A stretch of 64,000 nucleotides of DNA from Streptomyces olindensis (GCA_000696115.1 JJOH01000017.1:196775-260774); one strand, 5' to 3'; positions 7,479-16,665 are shown, counted from the stretch's first letter. Notes: a model not told the origin generated them from the letters alone. Program-made: numbers and translations.

Positions 7479-7506
7479 TTGACTTGGTTAGTGATTGAGT
7501 ACTAAC
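7479..7506 (+). promoter_or_regulatory. tetR promoter with overlapping operator
   Basis: A TTGACT box (7479-7484) is followed by TACTAA (7500-7505). A 20-bp palindrome at 7487-7506 has arms GTTAGT and ACTAAC around 8 bases and covers the spacer and -10. A closely matching palindrome precedes the MFS gene, so this is very likely the operator for autorepression by the TetR protein. Confidence 0.75.
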
Positions 7507-7514
7507 TTAGTCGC

Positions 7515-8081
7515 ATGGTCAGGATGAGTGCGGAGGAGCGACGCGAGAGCGTCATCCGGGCCGCGACGACCGAGTTCGCCCGCGGCGGCTACCACGGCAC
7601 GTCGACCGAGGCGATCGCCCGGCGCGTCGGGGTCTCGCAGCCGTACCTGTTCCGGCTCTTCCCGGGCAAGAAGGCGATCTTCCTGGCGGCGGCGGAGCGC
7701 TGTGTGGAGGACACCATCCGCACCTTCGCGGAGGCCTCCGAGGGCCTGCACGGCGAAGAGGCCCTGCACGCCATGGGGAACGCCTACACCAAGGTCATCG
7801 AGGAGCGGCCCGAGCGGCTCCTGATGCAGATGCAGATGTACGTCGCCGTGAAGGCCGCCGAGGAAGAGGGCGACCACGAGTTCGGCGAATCGGTGCGGGC
7901 CGGCTGGATGCGGCTGTGGGACACCGTCCATCTGCCGCTCGGGGCCGACGCCGCCGAGACGACGCAGTTCATGGCGTACGGGATGCTCATCAACTGCCTC
8001 GTCGCCATGGGATTCCCGCCCGAGCACCGCGTCTGGGAGGGCATGTACCCCTCGGCGCGCGCCAAGGGGCTGCAGCACTGA
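7515..8081 (+). CDS. TetR/AcrR family repressor
   Basis: 188 residues. The N-terminal helix-turn-helix is clear: RESVIRAATTEFARGGYHGT, then TEAIARRVGVSQPYLFRLFP with the conserved Y-x-x-F-x-x-K (YLFRLFPGKK, about residues 48-57). The C-terminal helical domain would bind a ligand, unknown here. The ATG at 7515 comes 9 bases after the -10 box and has no ribosome site, so translation is probably leaderless; ATG 7524 is an alternative. The next gene is a DHA2 exporter and both genes carry the same operator, which points to ligand-induced efflux control. Confidence 0.92.
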   Translation: MVRMSAEERRESVIRAATTEFARGGYHGTSTEAIARRVGVSQPYLFRLFPGKKAIFLAAAERCVEDTIRTFAEASEGLHGEEALHAMGNAYTKVIEERPERLLMQMQMYVAVKAAEEEGDHEFGESVRAGWMRLWDTVHLPLGADAAETTQFMAYGMLINCLVAMGFPPEHRVWEGMYPSARAKGLQH

Positions 8082-8123
8082 CCTGTGAAGGCGCCTGCGC
8101 TGCGCCTTTCGATGTCCGCGAAA

Positions 8124-8143
8124 GTTAGTAATCAATAACTAAT
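8124..8143 (+). promoter_or_regulatory. Operator upstream of the MFS exporter
   Basis: 20-bp near-palindrome, 38 bases before the MFS start, with arms TTAGT and ACTAA. Its reverse complement matches the operator at 7487-7506 at 17 of 20 positions. The same repressor should bind both. Confidence 0.75.
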
Positions 8144-8181
8144 CGATCATCGCAGAGACACCACACACTCCTGGGGGAGCG

Positions 8182-9618
8182 ATGTCACAGCAGACCGCAC
8201 GCCGCGGGGGAGCCGTCTGGGCCCTCGTGATCACCAGCGTCGCCGGGTTCATGGCGGCCCTGGACAACCTCGTCGTCACCACCGCCCTGCCCTCCATCCG
8301 CGAGGACCTCGGCGGGGCCCTGCACGACCTGGAGTGGACCGTGAGCGCCTACACGCTCACCTTCGCCGTGCTGCTGATGTTCGGCGCGGCCCTCGGCGAC
8401 CGCTTCGGCCGCCGCCGCCTCTTCCTCGCCGGACTCGCCGTCTTCACCGGGGCATCGGCGGCGGCGGCCCTGGCGCCCGGCATCGACTCCCTCATCGCCG
8501 CCCGCGCGGTGCAGGGCGCCGGAGCCGCGGTGATGATGCCGCTGACGCTCACCCTGCTGACCGCGGCCGTGCCCGCCGCCAAGCGGGGCATGGCCTACGG
8601 CATCTGGGGAGCCGTCAACGGACTCGCCGTCGCCTCCGGGCCACTGGTCGGCGGCACCCTCACCGAACACATCTCCTGGCAGTGGATCTTCTGGCTGAAC
8701 GTCCCGCTCGGCCTGGCCCTGCTGCCCCTGGCCCGCCTCCGTCTCGCCGAGTCCCACGGCACCGGAGCCCCGCTCGACATCCCCGGCACCCTCCTCGCCA
8801 GCGGCGGCCTGTTCGGCATCGTCTACGGCCTGGTCCGCGGCCCCGCCGACGGCTGGACCGGCGGCCTGGTCCTCACGGGCCTGTTCGCGGGCACGGTGCT
8901 GCTGACCGGCTTCGTCCTCTACAGCGCCCGCGCCAAGAACCCCATGCTCCCGATGCGACTGTTCCGCTCCCGGGCGTTCTCCGGCATCAACGCGGCGAGC
9001 CTGCTGATGTTCCTCGGCATGTTCGGCTCGATCTTCCTGCTCAGCCAGTACATGCAGGGCGTCCTCGGCTACTCGCCCACCGAGGCGGGCCTGAGGATGC
9101 TGCCCTGGACCGGCATGCCGATGCTCGTCGCGCCGATCGCCGGCATCCTGGCCGACCGCGTCGGCGGCCGCCCGGTCGTCGCAGCGGGCCTCTTCCTCCA
9201 GGCCCTGGGCCTCGGCTGCATGGCGGTCGTGGCCACGGCGGACGCCTCCTACGCCGCCCAGCTGCCCGCCCTGATCATCAGCGGCATCGGCATGGCCCTG
9301 TTCTTCGCGCCCGCCTCCCACCTGGTCATGTCCAGCGTCCGGCCCCAGGAGCAGGGCATCGCGTCCGGAGCCAACAACGCCCTGCGCGAGGTCGGGGGAG
9401 CGCTCGGCATCGCCGTCATGGCGTCGATCTTCGCGGCCCAGGGCGGCTACGAGACCGGCCAGACCTTCGTCGACGGCATGCGGCCCGCCCTGGTGACGGG
9501 CTCCGCGGTGGTCGCCCTCGCGGGCGTCGCGGCCCTGCTGATACCGACCCGCCGCCGCACGGAACGAGAGCCGGCCCCGGTGGAACCGGCACCCGTACTG
9601 GAGACGGCCGCCCGCTGA
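8182..9618 (+). CDS. DHA2-family MFS drug exporter (EmrB/QacA type)
   Basis: 478 residues with about 14 hydrophobic helices. Diagnostic motifs are ALDNLVVTTALPSI in helix 1 (motif D1), GAALGDRFGRRRLFLAG (motif A), QGAGAAVMMPLTLTLLTAAV and the antiporter motif C variant AVNGLAVASGPLVGG. This is a proton-driven multidrug antiporter of the cytoplasmic membrane. A GGGGGAG ribosome site lies 4 bases upstream of the ATG. It is controlled by the adjacent TetR, as the shared operators indicate. The substrate cannot be read from sequence. Confidence 0.93.
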   Translation: MSQQTARRGGAVWALVITSVAGFMAALDNLVVTTALPSIREDLGGALHDLEWTVSAYTLTFAVLLMFGAALGDRFGRRRLFLAGLAVFTGASAAAALAPGIDSLIAARAVQGAGAAVMMPLTLTLLTAAVPAAKRGMAYGIWGAVNGLAVASGPLVGGTLTEHISWQWIFWLNVPLGLALLPLARLRLAESHGTGAPLDIPGTLLASGGLFGIVYGLVRGPADGWTGGLVLTGLFAGTVLLTGFVLYSARAKNPMLPMRLFRSRAFSGINAASLLMFLGMFGSIFLLSQYMQGVLGYSPTEAGLRMLPWTGMPMLVAPIAGILADRVGGRPVVAAGLFLQALGLGCMAVVATADASYAAQLPALIISGIGMALFFAPASHLVMSSVRPQEQGIASGANNALREVGGALGIAVMASIFAAQGGYETGQTFVDGMRPALVTGSAVVALAGVAALLIPTRRRTEREPAPVEPAPVLETAAR

Positions 9619-9659
9619 CCCTCAGCCGATCCCTCTGCCCTGGAAGCCACCACGCGCGC

Positions 9660-9692
9660 GTGCGGCCCCGTTCCCCGCGAACGGGGCCGCAC
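9660..9692. terminator. Terminator between the MFS gene and murB
   Basis: Perfect 13-bp inverted repeat (GTGCGGCCCCGTT and its complement) with a 7-nt loop, 41 bases after the exporter stop. Confidence 0.85.
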
Positions 9693-9738
9693 GCACGCGT
9701 GCCCGGCGCCGTCAGTGCCGTCTCGTACTCTTGAGCCC

Positions 9739-10794
9739 GTGCAGGAACTCCACGACGCCCCCCTCGCCCCGCTGACCACCTTCCGGCTGGGCGGCCCCGC
9801 GACCCGGCTGATCACCGCGACGACCGACGACGAGGTGATCGCCGTCGTCCGCGCAGCCGACGAGGCGGGCACCCCACTGCTGCTCATCGGCGGCGGCTCG
9901 AACCTGGTCATCGGCGACAAGGGCTTCGACGGCACGGCCCTCGTCATCGCCACGAAGGGCTTCTCCCTCGACGGCACGAAGCTCGAGCTCGCGGCCGGAG
10001 AGGTGTGGACCGACGCCGTCGCCCGCACGGTCGAGGCGGGCCTGGCCGGCATCGAGTGCCTGGCCGGCATCCCCGGCTCGGCGGGCGCGACCCCCATCCA
10101 GAACGTCGGGGCGTACGGCCAGGAGGTCTCCTCGACGATCACCGAGGTCGTGGCATACGACCGCCGGACCGGCGAGACGGTCACCCTGGCCAACGAGGAC
10201 TGCGCCTTCTCCTACCGTCACAGCCGCTTCAAGTCGGACCCCGAGCGGTACGTGGTCCTGCGCGTCCGCTTCGCCCTGGAGGACGCCGGCGGCCTCTCCG
10301 CGCCCCTGCGGTACGCCGAGACGGCCCGGGCGCTCGGCGTGGAGGCCGGCGACCGCGTCCCGCTCGCCTCGGCCCGTGACACGGTGCTCAAGCTGCGTGC
10401 CGGCAAGGGCATGGTCCTGGACCCCGAGGACCACGACACCTGGTCGGCCGGGTCCTTCTTCACCAACCCGATCCTTACGGACGCGGACTTCGCGGTGTTC
10501 CGCGCGCGCGTGCAGGCGCGGCTCGGCGAGGGGGTGGAGCCTCCCGCCTACCCCGCCGGCGAGGGGCACACCAAGACCTCCGCGGCCTGGCTGATCGACA
10601 AGGCGGGCTTCACCAAGGGCTACGGCGACGGTCCGGCGCGCATCTCCACGAAGCACACGCTGGCGCTGACGAACCGGGGGAGCGCGACGACGGAAGACCT
10701 CCTCGCCCTGGCCCGTGAGGTCGTGGCCGGGGTCCGGGAGGCGTTCGGGATCACGCTGGTGAACGAGCCGGTGACAGTCGGGGTCAGCCTGTAG
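9739..10794 (+). CDS. murB: UDP-N-acetylenolpyruvoylglucosamine reductase
   Basis: 351 residues from GTG 9739. MurB reduces UDP-GlcNAc-enolpyruvate to UDP-MurNAc with NADPH and FAD, the second committed step of peptidoglycan synthesis in the cytoplasm. Seen here: LTTFRLGGPA, the FAD-binding LIGGGSNLVIGD, GIECLAGIPGSAGATPIQNVGAYGQE, YRHSRFK, and AGSFFTNPIL with the catalytic Ser, then AAWLIDKAGFTKG. TACTCT at 9726-9731 sits exactly 7 bases before the GTG, favouring a leaderless start there over GTG 9715, which would place the -10 inside the gene. Confidence 0.95.
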   Translation: MQELHDAPLAPLTTFRLGGPATRLITATTDDEVIAVVRAADEAGTPLLLIGGGSNLVIGDKGFDGTALVIATKGFSLDGTKLELAAGEVWTDAVARTVEAGLAGIECLAGIPGSAGATPIQNVGAYGQEVSSTITEVVAYDRRTGETVTLANEDCAFSYRHSRFKSDPERYVVLRVRFALEDAGGLSAPLRYAETARALGVEAGDRVPLASARDTVLKLRAGKGMVLDPEDHDTWSAGSFFTNPILTDADFAVFRARVQARLGEGVEPPAYPAGEGHTKTSAAWLIDKAGFTKGYGDGPARISTKHTLALTNRGSATTEDLLALAREVVAGVREAFGITLVNEPVTVGVSL

Positions 10795-11109
10795 CTGCCC
10801 GGCGTTGCCGCTGGGGCCGGGTGGGTCCGCAGCCCGGCGGCGCGGGGTGCCTCCCCCAAGCTCTCGGCTTCGCTCGAGCAGGGGGACCCCCACCGCCCAC
10901 CCGTGCCGCCCTCAGCGGCACGATCGCCCGCAGCTAGGCGGGACGGGCGCCCCGCCCGCAGCGGTTGGCGCGTCAACGGGGAGTCAGTCGGCACGCAAGT
11001 CGATCGCGCCGTTCCGAGGACGGAGACCCCCCGGCGCGGCCCCGACCCACCACCCGGCGGGAAGGCGAAGACGCGCACCCCCACCGCACCCGCACAGGCC
11101 GCCGCAGCA
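10795..11109. other. Intergenic stretch between convergent murB and adenosine deaminase genes
   Basis: 315 bases. It holds one clear structure, the palindromic repeat at 10844-10892; the rest is low-complexity GC-rich sequence in which I see no gene. Confidence 0.6.
10844..10892. repeat. Streptomyces-type intergenic palindrome
   Basis: An imperfect hairpin with arms GGGGTGCCTCCCCC and AGGGGGACCCCCAC and an inner stem CTCTCGG/CGCTCGAG around TTCG-like bases. From general knowledge, elements of this form are scattered between Streptomyces genes. It lies between convergent genes and may act as terminator for both. Confidence 0.7.
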
Positions 11110-12141
11110 CTACGACACCAGCCAGTCATCCACCCCCGCCAGCAACTCCTCCTTCACCCCCTCCGGCGCCGCCGACCCCCGGATCGACTGCCGCGCCAGC
11201 TCCGCCAGCTCCGCGTCCGTGAACCCGTGATGCAACCGCGCGATCTCGTACTGCGCGGCCAGCCGCGACCCGAACAGCAGCGGATCGTCCGCGCCCAGCG
11301 CCAACGGCACCCCCGCCTCGAACAGCGTCCGCAGCGGCACGTCCTCCGGCTTCTCGTACACCCCCAGCGCCACGTTCGACGCCGGACACACCTCGCACGT
11401 CACCTGCCGGTCCGCCAGCCGCTTCAGCAACCGCGGATCCTCCGCCGCCCGCACCCCGTGTCCCACCCGGTTCGCACCCAGGTCGTCCAGACAGTCCCGC
11501 ACCGACGACGGCCCGGCCAGCTCACCCCCGTGCGGCGCCGACAGCAGCCCGGCCTCCCGCGCGATGCCGAACGCCCGGTCGAAGTCCCGCGCCATGCCCC
11601 GCCGCTCGTCGTTCGACAGGCCGAAGCCGACAACGCCCCGGTCCGCGTACCGCACCGCCAGTCGCGCCAGCGTCCGCGCGTCCAGCGGATGCTTCATCCG
11701 GTTCGCCGCGACCAGGATCCGCATCCCGAGCCCCGTCTCCCGCGACGTCGTCTCCACCGCGTCCAGGATGACCTCCAGCGCCGGGATCAGACCCCCCAGC
11801 CGAGGCGCGTACGACGTCGGGTCGACCTGGATCTCCAGCCACCCCGACCCGTCCCGCAGGTCCTCCTCCGCGGCCTCCCGCACCAGCCGCTGGATGTCCT
11901 CCGGCTCCCGCAGGCACGAGCGCGCCGCGTCGTAGAGCCGCTGAAAGCGGAACCAGCCCCGCTCGTCCGTCGCCCGCAGGCTCGGCGGCTCACCGCCGAC
12001 CAGCGCGTCCGTCAGCGCGTCGGGCAGTCGCACGCCGTACTTGTCGGCGAGTTCCAGCACGGTCGAGGGCCGCATCGAACCGGTGAAGTGCAGGTGCAGA
12101 TGGGCTTTCGGCAGCTCAGAGACATCACGTACACGCTCCAT
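11110..12141 (-). CDS. Adenosine deaminase
   Basis: 343 residues. Zinc and catalytic motifs of the adenosine/adenine deaminase family are all present: AHLHLHFTGS near the N-terminus (H16, H18), APHGGEL (His ligand and catalytic Glu), RVGHGVRAAED, CPASN and LGADDPLLF with the Asp pair. It deaminates adenosine to inosine for purine salvage; adenine or modified nucleosides are possible substrates for some members. The ATG at 12141 is chosen by family alignment; no ribosome site is obvious. Two 16-bp direct repeats lie upstream. Confidence 0.93.
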   Translation of the reverse strand: MERVRDVSELPKAHLHLHFTGSMRPSTVLELADKYGVRLPDALTDALVGGEPPSLRATDERGWFRFQRLYDAARSCLREPEDIQRLVREAAEEDLRDGSGWLEIQVDPTSYAPRLGGLIPALEVILDAVETTSRETGLGMRILVAANRMKHPLDARTLARLAVRYADRGVVGFGLSNDERRGMARDFDRAFGIAREAGLLSAPHGGELAGPSSVRDCLDDLGANRVGHGVRAAEDPRLLKRLADRQVTCEVCPASNVALGVYEKPEDVPLRTLFEAGVPLALGADDPLLFGSRLAAQYEIARLHHGFTDAELAELARQSIRGSAAPEGVKEELLAGVDDWLVS

Positions 12142-12193
12142 CCCAGGATCCTGCCGTACGCCTCAGCCGTCCCGGTAGCGGTTTCCCCTTTAG

Positions 12194-12231
12194 TGGTCTT
12201 GCTCGCACACATTCCTGGTCCTGCTCGCACA
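12194..12231. repeat. Two 16-bp direct repeats upstream of adenosine deaminase
   Basis: TGGTCTTGCTCGCACA (12194-12209) and TGGTCCTGCTCGCACA (12216-12231) differ at one base and are spaced 22 bp apart, about two helical turns. They lie 53-90 bases upstream of the deaminase start, on the side where its promoter must be, so a regulator-binding site is plausible. Confidence 0.6.
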
Positions 12232-12238
12232 AACAAAT

Positions 12239-12268
12239 GGGGCACATACCGAATTCGGTATGTGCCCC
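12239..12268. terminator. Terminator of the aminotransferase gene
   Basis: A perfect 30-bp palindrome, arms GGGGCACATACC and GGTATGTGCCCC around GAATTC. It lies 26 bases beyond the aminotransferase stop on the minus strand. Confidence 0.85.
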
Positions 12269-12294
12269 AGGGCCGGGGGCCGGCGAAGCGGACG

Positions 12295-13521
12295 TCAGTC
12301 CCGCGCCTCCGCCAGCAGCTTCTGGATCCGGCTCACGCCCTCGACGAGGTCCTCGTCACCCAGCGCGTACGACAGCCGCAGGTACCCCGGCGTACCGAAC
12401 GCCTCACCCGGCACCACCGCGACCTCGGCCTCCTCCAGGATCAGCGCGGCCAGCTCGACCGTGTCCTGGGGCCGCCTGCCCCGGATCTCCTTGCCGACCA
12501 GCGCCTTCACCGACGGGTACGCGTAGAACGCGCCCTCCGGCTCCGGGCAGACCACGCCGTCGATCTCGTTCAGCATCCGCACGATGGTCTTGCGGCGCCG
12601 GTCGAAGGCCTCACGCATCTTCGCGACGGCGTCCAGGTCGCCGGAGACGGCGGCCAGCGCGGCCGCCTGCGCGACGTTCGACACGTTCGACGTGGCGTGC
12701 GACTGCAGGTTCGTCGCGGCCTTGACCACGTCCTTCGGGCCGATGATCCACCCCACCCGCCAGCCGGTCATCGCGTACGTCTTCGCGACACCGTTGACCA
12801 CGACGCACTTGTCGCGCAGCTCGGGCAGCACCGCCGGCAGCGACACCGCGGAGGCGTCGCCGTAGACGAGGTGCTCGTAGATCTCGTCGGTCAGCACCCA
12901 AAGGCCGTGCTCGACGGCCCAGCGGCCGATCTCCTCGGTCTCCTGCTCGCTGTAGACCGCGCCGGTCGGGTTCGACGGCGAGACGAAGAGCACGACCTTC
13001 GTCTTCTCCGTACGGGCCGCCTCCAGCTGCTCGACGGTCACCCGGTAGCCGGTCGTCTCGTCGGCGACGACCTCCACCGGGACACCCCCGGCCAGCCGGA
13101 TCGACTCCGGGTACGTCGTCCAGTACGGCGCGGGCACGATGACCTCGTCGCCCGGGTCGAGGATCGCGGCGAAGGCCTCGTAGATGGCCTGCTTGCCGCC
13201 GTTGGTGACGAGGATCTGCGAGGCGTCGACCTCGTAGCCCGAGTCGCGCAGCGTCTTCGCGGCGATCGCGGCCTTCAGCTCGGGCAGGCCACCGGCCGGC
13301 GTGTAGCGGTGGAACTTCGGGTTCTTGCAGGCCTCGATCGCGGCCTCGACGATGTAGTCCGGGGTCGGGAAGTCGGGCTCACCGGCGCCGAAGCCGATCA
13401 CCGGCCGCCCGGCGGCCTTGAGGGCCTTGGCCTTGGCGTCCACGGCGAGGGTGGCGGACTCGGAGATCGCGCCGACTCGGGCGGAGACCCGGCGCTCGGT
13501 GGGAGGGGTTGCAGCGCTCAT
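12295..13521 (-). CDS. aspC: Pyridoxal-phosphate aminotransferase, aspartate aminotransferase type
   Basis: 408 residues from ATG 13521. Fold type I, subfamily I-gamma aspartate aminotransferase: [17 protein letters not shown] near residue 41, [44 protein letters not shown] and [16 protein letters not shown] with the Schiff-base Lys at K247. It makes aspartate from oxaloacetate and glutamate and may also act on prephenate. The upstream open frame is rejected because family homology begins at [15 protein letters not shown]. The gene is monocistronic. Confidence 0.93.
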   Translation of the reverse strand: MSAATPPTERRVSARVGAISESATLAVDAKAKALKAAGRPVIGFGAGEPDFPTPDYIVEAAIEACKNPKFHRYTPAGGLPELKAAIAAKTLRDSGYEVDASQILVTNGGKQAIYEAFAAILDPGDEVIVPAPYWTTYPESIRLAGGVPVEVVADETTGYRVTVEQLEAARTEKTKVVLFVSPSNPTGAVYSEQETEEIGRWAVEHGLWVLTDEIYEHLVYGDASAVSLPAVLPELRDKCVVVNGVAKTYAMTGWRVGWIIGPKDVVKAATNLQSHATSNVSNVAQAAALAAVSGDLDAVAKMREAFDRRRKTIVRMLNEIDGVVCPEPEGAFYAYPSVKALVGKEIRGRRPQDTVELAALILEEAEVAVVPGEAFGTPGYLRLSYALGDEDLVEGVSRIQKLLAEARD

Positions 13522-13827
13522 GGGCCCCATCGTTTCAGACAGGAAACGTGGGCGGCACGGGGGTTTCACAGACTGAACAACGCCGGGCAAACCCCTGAAC
13601 AACAGTCCGGATCGCCCCTGCGGCCAGGGCGATCTTCAGTCGATATCCCCACAGCGGACGCCCTCTCCCCAGGCGATCTTCCGCCAACGAGCCCCTCCCG
13701 CGGTCCTTTCTGTTCGACGACCGGCCGTGGACCACGTACACTCTCACCTCGTTGGCCTCCCGCAGGCCGCGCCCGTTCGGTGCACACCAAGCATCCGGAC
13801 GGATGCGGTACGTTGGGGGACACACAA
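13522..13827. other. Intergenic stretch between aspC and tRNA-Trp
   Basis: 306 bases between divergent units. I see no gene. It holds the divergent promoters; a plausible rightward one is listed at 13713-13742. CAGGGCGATCTTC (13626-13638) and CAGGCGATCTTCC (13671-13683) form a short approximate direct repeat of uncertain meaning. Confidence 0.5.
13713..13742 (+). promoter_or_regulatory. Candidate promoter for tRNA-Trp/secE
   Basis: TTCGAC (13713-13718), 18-bp spacer, TACACT (13737-13742), a fair main-sigma match, 86 bases before tRNA-Trp. A second -10-like TACGTT lies at 13809-13814, closer to the tRNA, but lacks a -35. Confidence 0.4.
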
Positions 13828-13900
13828 AGGGTCGTAGCTCAATTGGTAGAGCACTGGTCTCCAAAACCAGCGGTTGGGGGTTCAAGTCCCTCCGGCCCTG
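13828..13900 (+). tRNA. tRNA-Trp(CCA)
   Basis: 73 nt. Acceptor AGGGTCG pairs with CGGCCCT (one G-U), discriminator G. Anticodon stem CTGGT/ACCAG around loop CTCCAAA gives CCA; T-arm GGGGG-TTCAAGT-CCCTC. tRNA-Trp directly before secE-nusG is a conserved actinobacterial arrangement. Confidence 0.97.
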
Positions 13901-14008
13901 CTACACACACCTTCGCCAGGATGTGTGCGCATGTACGTACAGCAATGCACCGCCGTGCGGCTCAGACCGGGCGCGGCACGGCCACGACCCGGAATCAGGT
14001 GAGGACGA

Positions 14009-14293
14009 GTGACGGACGCCGTGGGCTCCATCGACATGCCTGATGCCCAGGATGAGGCGCCGGAGTCCAAGAAGACCCGCAAGGGCGGCAAGCGCGGCAA
14101 GAAGGGCCCGCTGAAGCGGCTTGCCCTCTTCTACCGCCAGATCGTCGCGGAGCTGCGCAAGGTCGTCTGGCCGACCCGCAACCAGCTCACGACGTACACG
14201 ACCGTGGTGATCATCTTCGTCGTCATCATGATCGGCCTGGTCACCGTGATTGACTATGGGCTCAGCAACGCCGCCAAGTACGTGTTCGGCTGA
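14009..14293 (+). CDS. secE: Preprotein translocase subunit SecE
   Basis: 94 residues from GTG 14009. A long basic N-terminus ([18 protein letters not shown]) leads into [20 protein letters not shown], the SecE amphipathic helix, and a single membrane helix [20 protein letters not shown]. SecE clamps SecY in the membrane; secY is in this same window at 46.5 kb. It is encoded directly upstream of nusG, as in most bacteria. Confidence 0.96.
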   Translation: MTDAVGSIDMPDAQDEAPESKKTRKGGKRGKKGPLKRLALFYRQIVAELRKVVWPTRNQLTTYTTVVIIFVVIMIGLVTVIDYGLSNAAKYVFG

Positions 14294-14305
14294 GTCGCCA
14301 GCGAA

Positions 14306-14328
14306 GAGCGCCGAGGTACCCGGCGCTC
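14306..14328 (+). terminator. Hairpin between secE and nusG
   Basis: Perfect 8-bp stem GAGCGCCG / CGGCGCTC with a 7-nt loop followed by CTTTCG. It could attenuate transcription from secE into nusG or stabilise the secE mRNA end. Confidence 0.5.
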
Positions 14329-14373
14329 CTTTCGCATGTTCCACCCCCATGTATCCAGGAAGAAGCAGCCACC

Positions 14374-15198
14374 GTGTCTGACCCGAACGTGAACGACGCC
14401 ATCGAGCCGGTCGAGTCCGTCGAGGACGAGCTCGACATCGTCGAGGGCGCGGACAGCGAGGACACCGAGACCTCCGCCGAGGTCGAGGCTGCCGACGCCG
14501 TCGCGGACGACGACGCCGCCGAGGCGGAGACCGAGACCGAAGAGGTCGCGGACGAGGCCGAGGAAGAGCCCGAGGACGACCGGGACCCGATCGAGAAGCT
14601 CCGCGAGGAACTGCGGGTCCTGCCCGGCGAGTGGTACGTCATCCACACCTACGCCGGCTACGAGAACCGCGTGAAGACCAACCTGGAGCAGCGCGCCGTC
14701 TCGCTGAACGTCGAGGACTACATCTTCCAGGCCGAGGTGCCGCAGGAAGAGGTCGTCCAGATCAAGAACGGCGACCGCAAGACGATCAAGCAGAACAAGC
14801 TCCCGGGCTACGTCCTGGTCCGCATGGACCTGACGAACGAGTCCTGGGGTGTCGTCCGCAACACCCCCGGCGTCACCGGCTTCGTGGGCAACGCCTACGA
14901 CCCGTACCCGCTGACCCTGGACGAGATCGTCAAGATGCTCGCCCCGGAGGCCGAGGAGAAGGCCGCCCGTGAGGCCGCCGAGGCCGAGGGCAAGCCCGCT
15001 CCGCAGCGCAAGGTCGAGGTCCAGGTGCTGGACTTCGAGGTCGGCGACTCGGTCACCGTCACCGACGGCCCGTTCGCCACGCTGCAGGCGACCATCAACG
15101 AGATCAACCCCGACTCGAAGAAGGTCAAGGGCCTCGTGGAGATCTTCGGCCGCGAGACGCCGGTCGAGCTCTCCTTCGACCAGATCCAGAAGAACTAG
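14374..15198 (+). CDS. nusG: Transcription antitermination factor NusG
   Basis: 274 residues. The first 70 or so are strongly acidic (runs such as [20 protein letters not shown]), an extension typical of high-GC Gram-positives and absent from the 181-residue E. coli protein. The NGN domain follows from about residue 86 ([41 protein letters not shown]), then a KOW domain ([20 protein letters not shown]) to the C-terminus. NusG binds RNA polymerase and Rho and couples transcription to ribosomes through the KOW domain. GTG start at 14374. Confidence 0.96.
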   Translation: MSDPNVNDAIEPVESVEDELDIVEGADSEDTETSAEVEAADAVADDDAAEAETETEEVADEAEEEPEDDRDPIEKLREELRVLPGEWYVIHTYAGYENRVKTNLEQRAVSLNVEDYIFQAEVPQEEVVQIKNGDRKTIKQNKLPGYVLVRMDLTNESWGVVRNTPGVTGFVGNAYDPYPLTLDEIVKMLAPEAEEKAAREAAEAEGKPAPQRKVEVQVLDFEVGDSVTVTDGPFATLQATINEINPDSKKVKGLVEIFGRETPVELSFDQIQKN

Positions 15199-15224
15199 TC
15201 CTCTTCCGGACTCACCGCTTCCGC

Positions 15225-15271
15225 GCAGGTCAGGCGAACGCTCCGGCGCTTGTCTGACCTGCTCGGTTTTT
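15225..15271 (+). terminator. Terminator between nusG and rplK
   Basis: Arms GCAGGTCAG (15225-15233) and CTGACCTGC (15254-15262) pair perfectly, followed by TCGGTTTTT, one of the few T-rich tails in the window. It separates secE-nusG from rplK-rplA. Confidence 0.7.
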
Positions 15272-15368
15272 GGCCGCGCATCTATACCCGTTATCGTTGT
15301 GCGGTATGCCTGCATCCGGGTGGTCCCCGGGCGCTGGCAGGACCCGAATCGAAAGGACCCGGAGAGCT

Positions 15369-15803
15369 ATGCCTCCCAAGAAGAAGAAGGTCACGGGGCT
15401 CATCAAGCTCCAGATCCAGGCCGGTGCCGCCAACCCGGCCCCGCCGGTCGGCCCCGCGCTGGGTCAGCACGGCGTCAACATCATGGAGTTCTGCAAGGCC
15501 TACAACGCCGCGACCGAGTCGCAGCGTGGCTGGGTCATCCCGGTGGAGATCACGGTCTACGAGGACCGTTCCTTCACCTTCATCACCAAGACCCCGCCGG
15601 CCGCCAAGATGATCCTGAAGGCCGCGGGCATCGAGAAGGGCTCCGGCGAGCCGCACAAGACCAAGGTCGCGAAGATCACGCGTGACCAGGTCCGCGAGAT
15701 CGCCACCACGAAGATGCCCGACCTCAACGCCAACGACCTGGACGCCGCCGAGAAGATCATCGCCGGCACCGCCCGTTCCATGGGCGTCACGGTCGAGGGC
15801 TGA
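15369..15803 (+). CDS. rplK: 50S ribosomal protein L11
   Basis: 144 residues from ATG 15369: [19 protein letters not shown], the proline-rich [19 protein letters not shown] that binds thiostrepton-type antibiotics together with 23S rRNA, and a C-terminal rRNA-binding domain ([32 protein letters not shown]). L11 forms the GTPase-associated centre with L10 and is needed for RelA activation. The upstream in-frame extension has no family match. GGAGAG lies 2-7 bases before the start. Confidence 0.96.
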   Translation: MPPKKKKVTGLIKLQIQAGAANPAPPVGPALGQHGVNIMEFCKAYNAATESQRGWVIPVEITVYEDRSFTFITKTPPAAKMILKAAGIEKGSGEPHKTKVAKITRDQVREIATTKMPDLNANDLDAAEKIIAGTARSMGVTVEG

Positions 15804-15880
15804 GCCCCAACCTCCATCAGCAGAAGTGGCAGGGCCTGCTCGGCCCGGACCACGACTCCTAAGAATCCACAGGAGCAGTA

Positions 15881-16606
15881 GTGAGCAAGCGCAGCAAGTC
15901 CCTTCGCGCTGCGGACGCCAAGGTCGACCGGGAGAAGCTCTACGCCCCGCTCGAGGCCGTCCGTCTCGCCAAGGACACCTCCACGACCAAGTTCGACGGC
16001 ACCGTCGAGGTCGCCTTCCGTCTGGGTGTCGACCCGCGCAAGGCCGACCAGATGGTCCGTGGCACCGTGAACCTCCCGCACGGCACCGGTAAGACCGCCC
16101 GGGTCCTGGTCTTCGCGACCGGCGACCGTGCCGAGGCCGCGCGTGCCGCGGGCGCCGACATCGTCGGCGCCGACGAGCTGATCGACGAGGTGTCGAAGGG
16201 TCGTCTGGACTTCGACGCCGTCGTCGCCACCCCGGACCTCATGGGCAAGGTCGGCCGCCTCGGCCGCGTGCTCGGTCCGCGTGGTCTGATGCCGAACCCG
16301 AAGACCGGCACCGTCACCCCCGACGTCGCCAAGGCCGTCACCGAGATCAAGGGCGGCAAGATCGAGTTCCGTGTCGACAAGCACGCGAACCTGCACTTCA
16401 TCATCGGCAAGGTGTCCTTCGACGACAGCAAGCTGGTGGAGAACTACGGCGCCGCGCTGGAGGAGATCCTCCGTCTGAAGCCGTCCGCCGCCAAGGGTCG
16501 CTACATCAAGAAGGCCGCCATCACCACCACGATGGGCCCCGGCATTCCGGTCGACCCGAACCGCACCCGCAACCTCCTCGTCGAGGAGGACCCGGCCGCG
16601 GTCTGA
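15881..16606 (+). CDS. rplA: 50S ribosomal protein L1
   Basis: 241 residues from GTG 15881, with AGGAG 5 bases upstream. The L1 signature is clear: [32 protein letters not shown], and [21 protein letters not shown]1 forms the mobile stalk at the E site, and in many bacteria it represses its own operon by binding the leader mRNA. The 77-base gap after rplK could hold such a site, though I cannot draw a convincing mimic of the rRNA target. A strong terminator follows. Confidence 0.96.
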   Translation: MSKRSKSLRAADAKVDREKLYAPLEAVRLAKDTSTTKFDGTVEVAFRLGVDPRKADQMVRGTVNLPHGTGKTARVLVFATGDRAEAARAAGADIVGADELIDEVSKGRLDFDAVVATPDLMGKVGRLGRVLGPRGLMPNPKTGTVTPDVAKAVTEIKGGKIEFRVDKHANLHFIIGKVSFDDSKLVENYGAALEEILRLKPSAAKGRYIKKAAITTTMGPGIPVDPNRTRNLLVEEDPAAV

Positions 16607-16630
16607 GCCTTCAGGCTCACCCAACCGGTC

Positions 16631-16665
16631 ACGGGCCCCGCACCTCTCACAGGTGCGGGGCCCGT
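16631..16665 (+). terminator. Terminator of the rplK-rplA unit
   Basis: Perfect 15-bp inverted repeat ACGGGCCCCGCACCT / AGGTGCGGGGCCCGT with a 5-nt loop, followed by TCCCTTTT, 24 bases after the rplA stop. Confidence 0.9.

Noticed and set aside
10903-14043. A 1046-codon plus-strand frame across the adenosine deaminase and aminotransferase genes
   Set aside because: Arg/Pro-rich shadow of two well-supported minus-strand genes, and it runs through tRNA-Trp and into secE.
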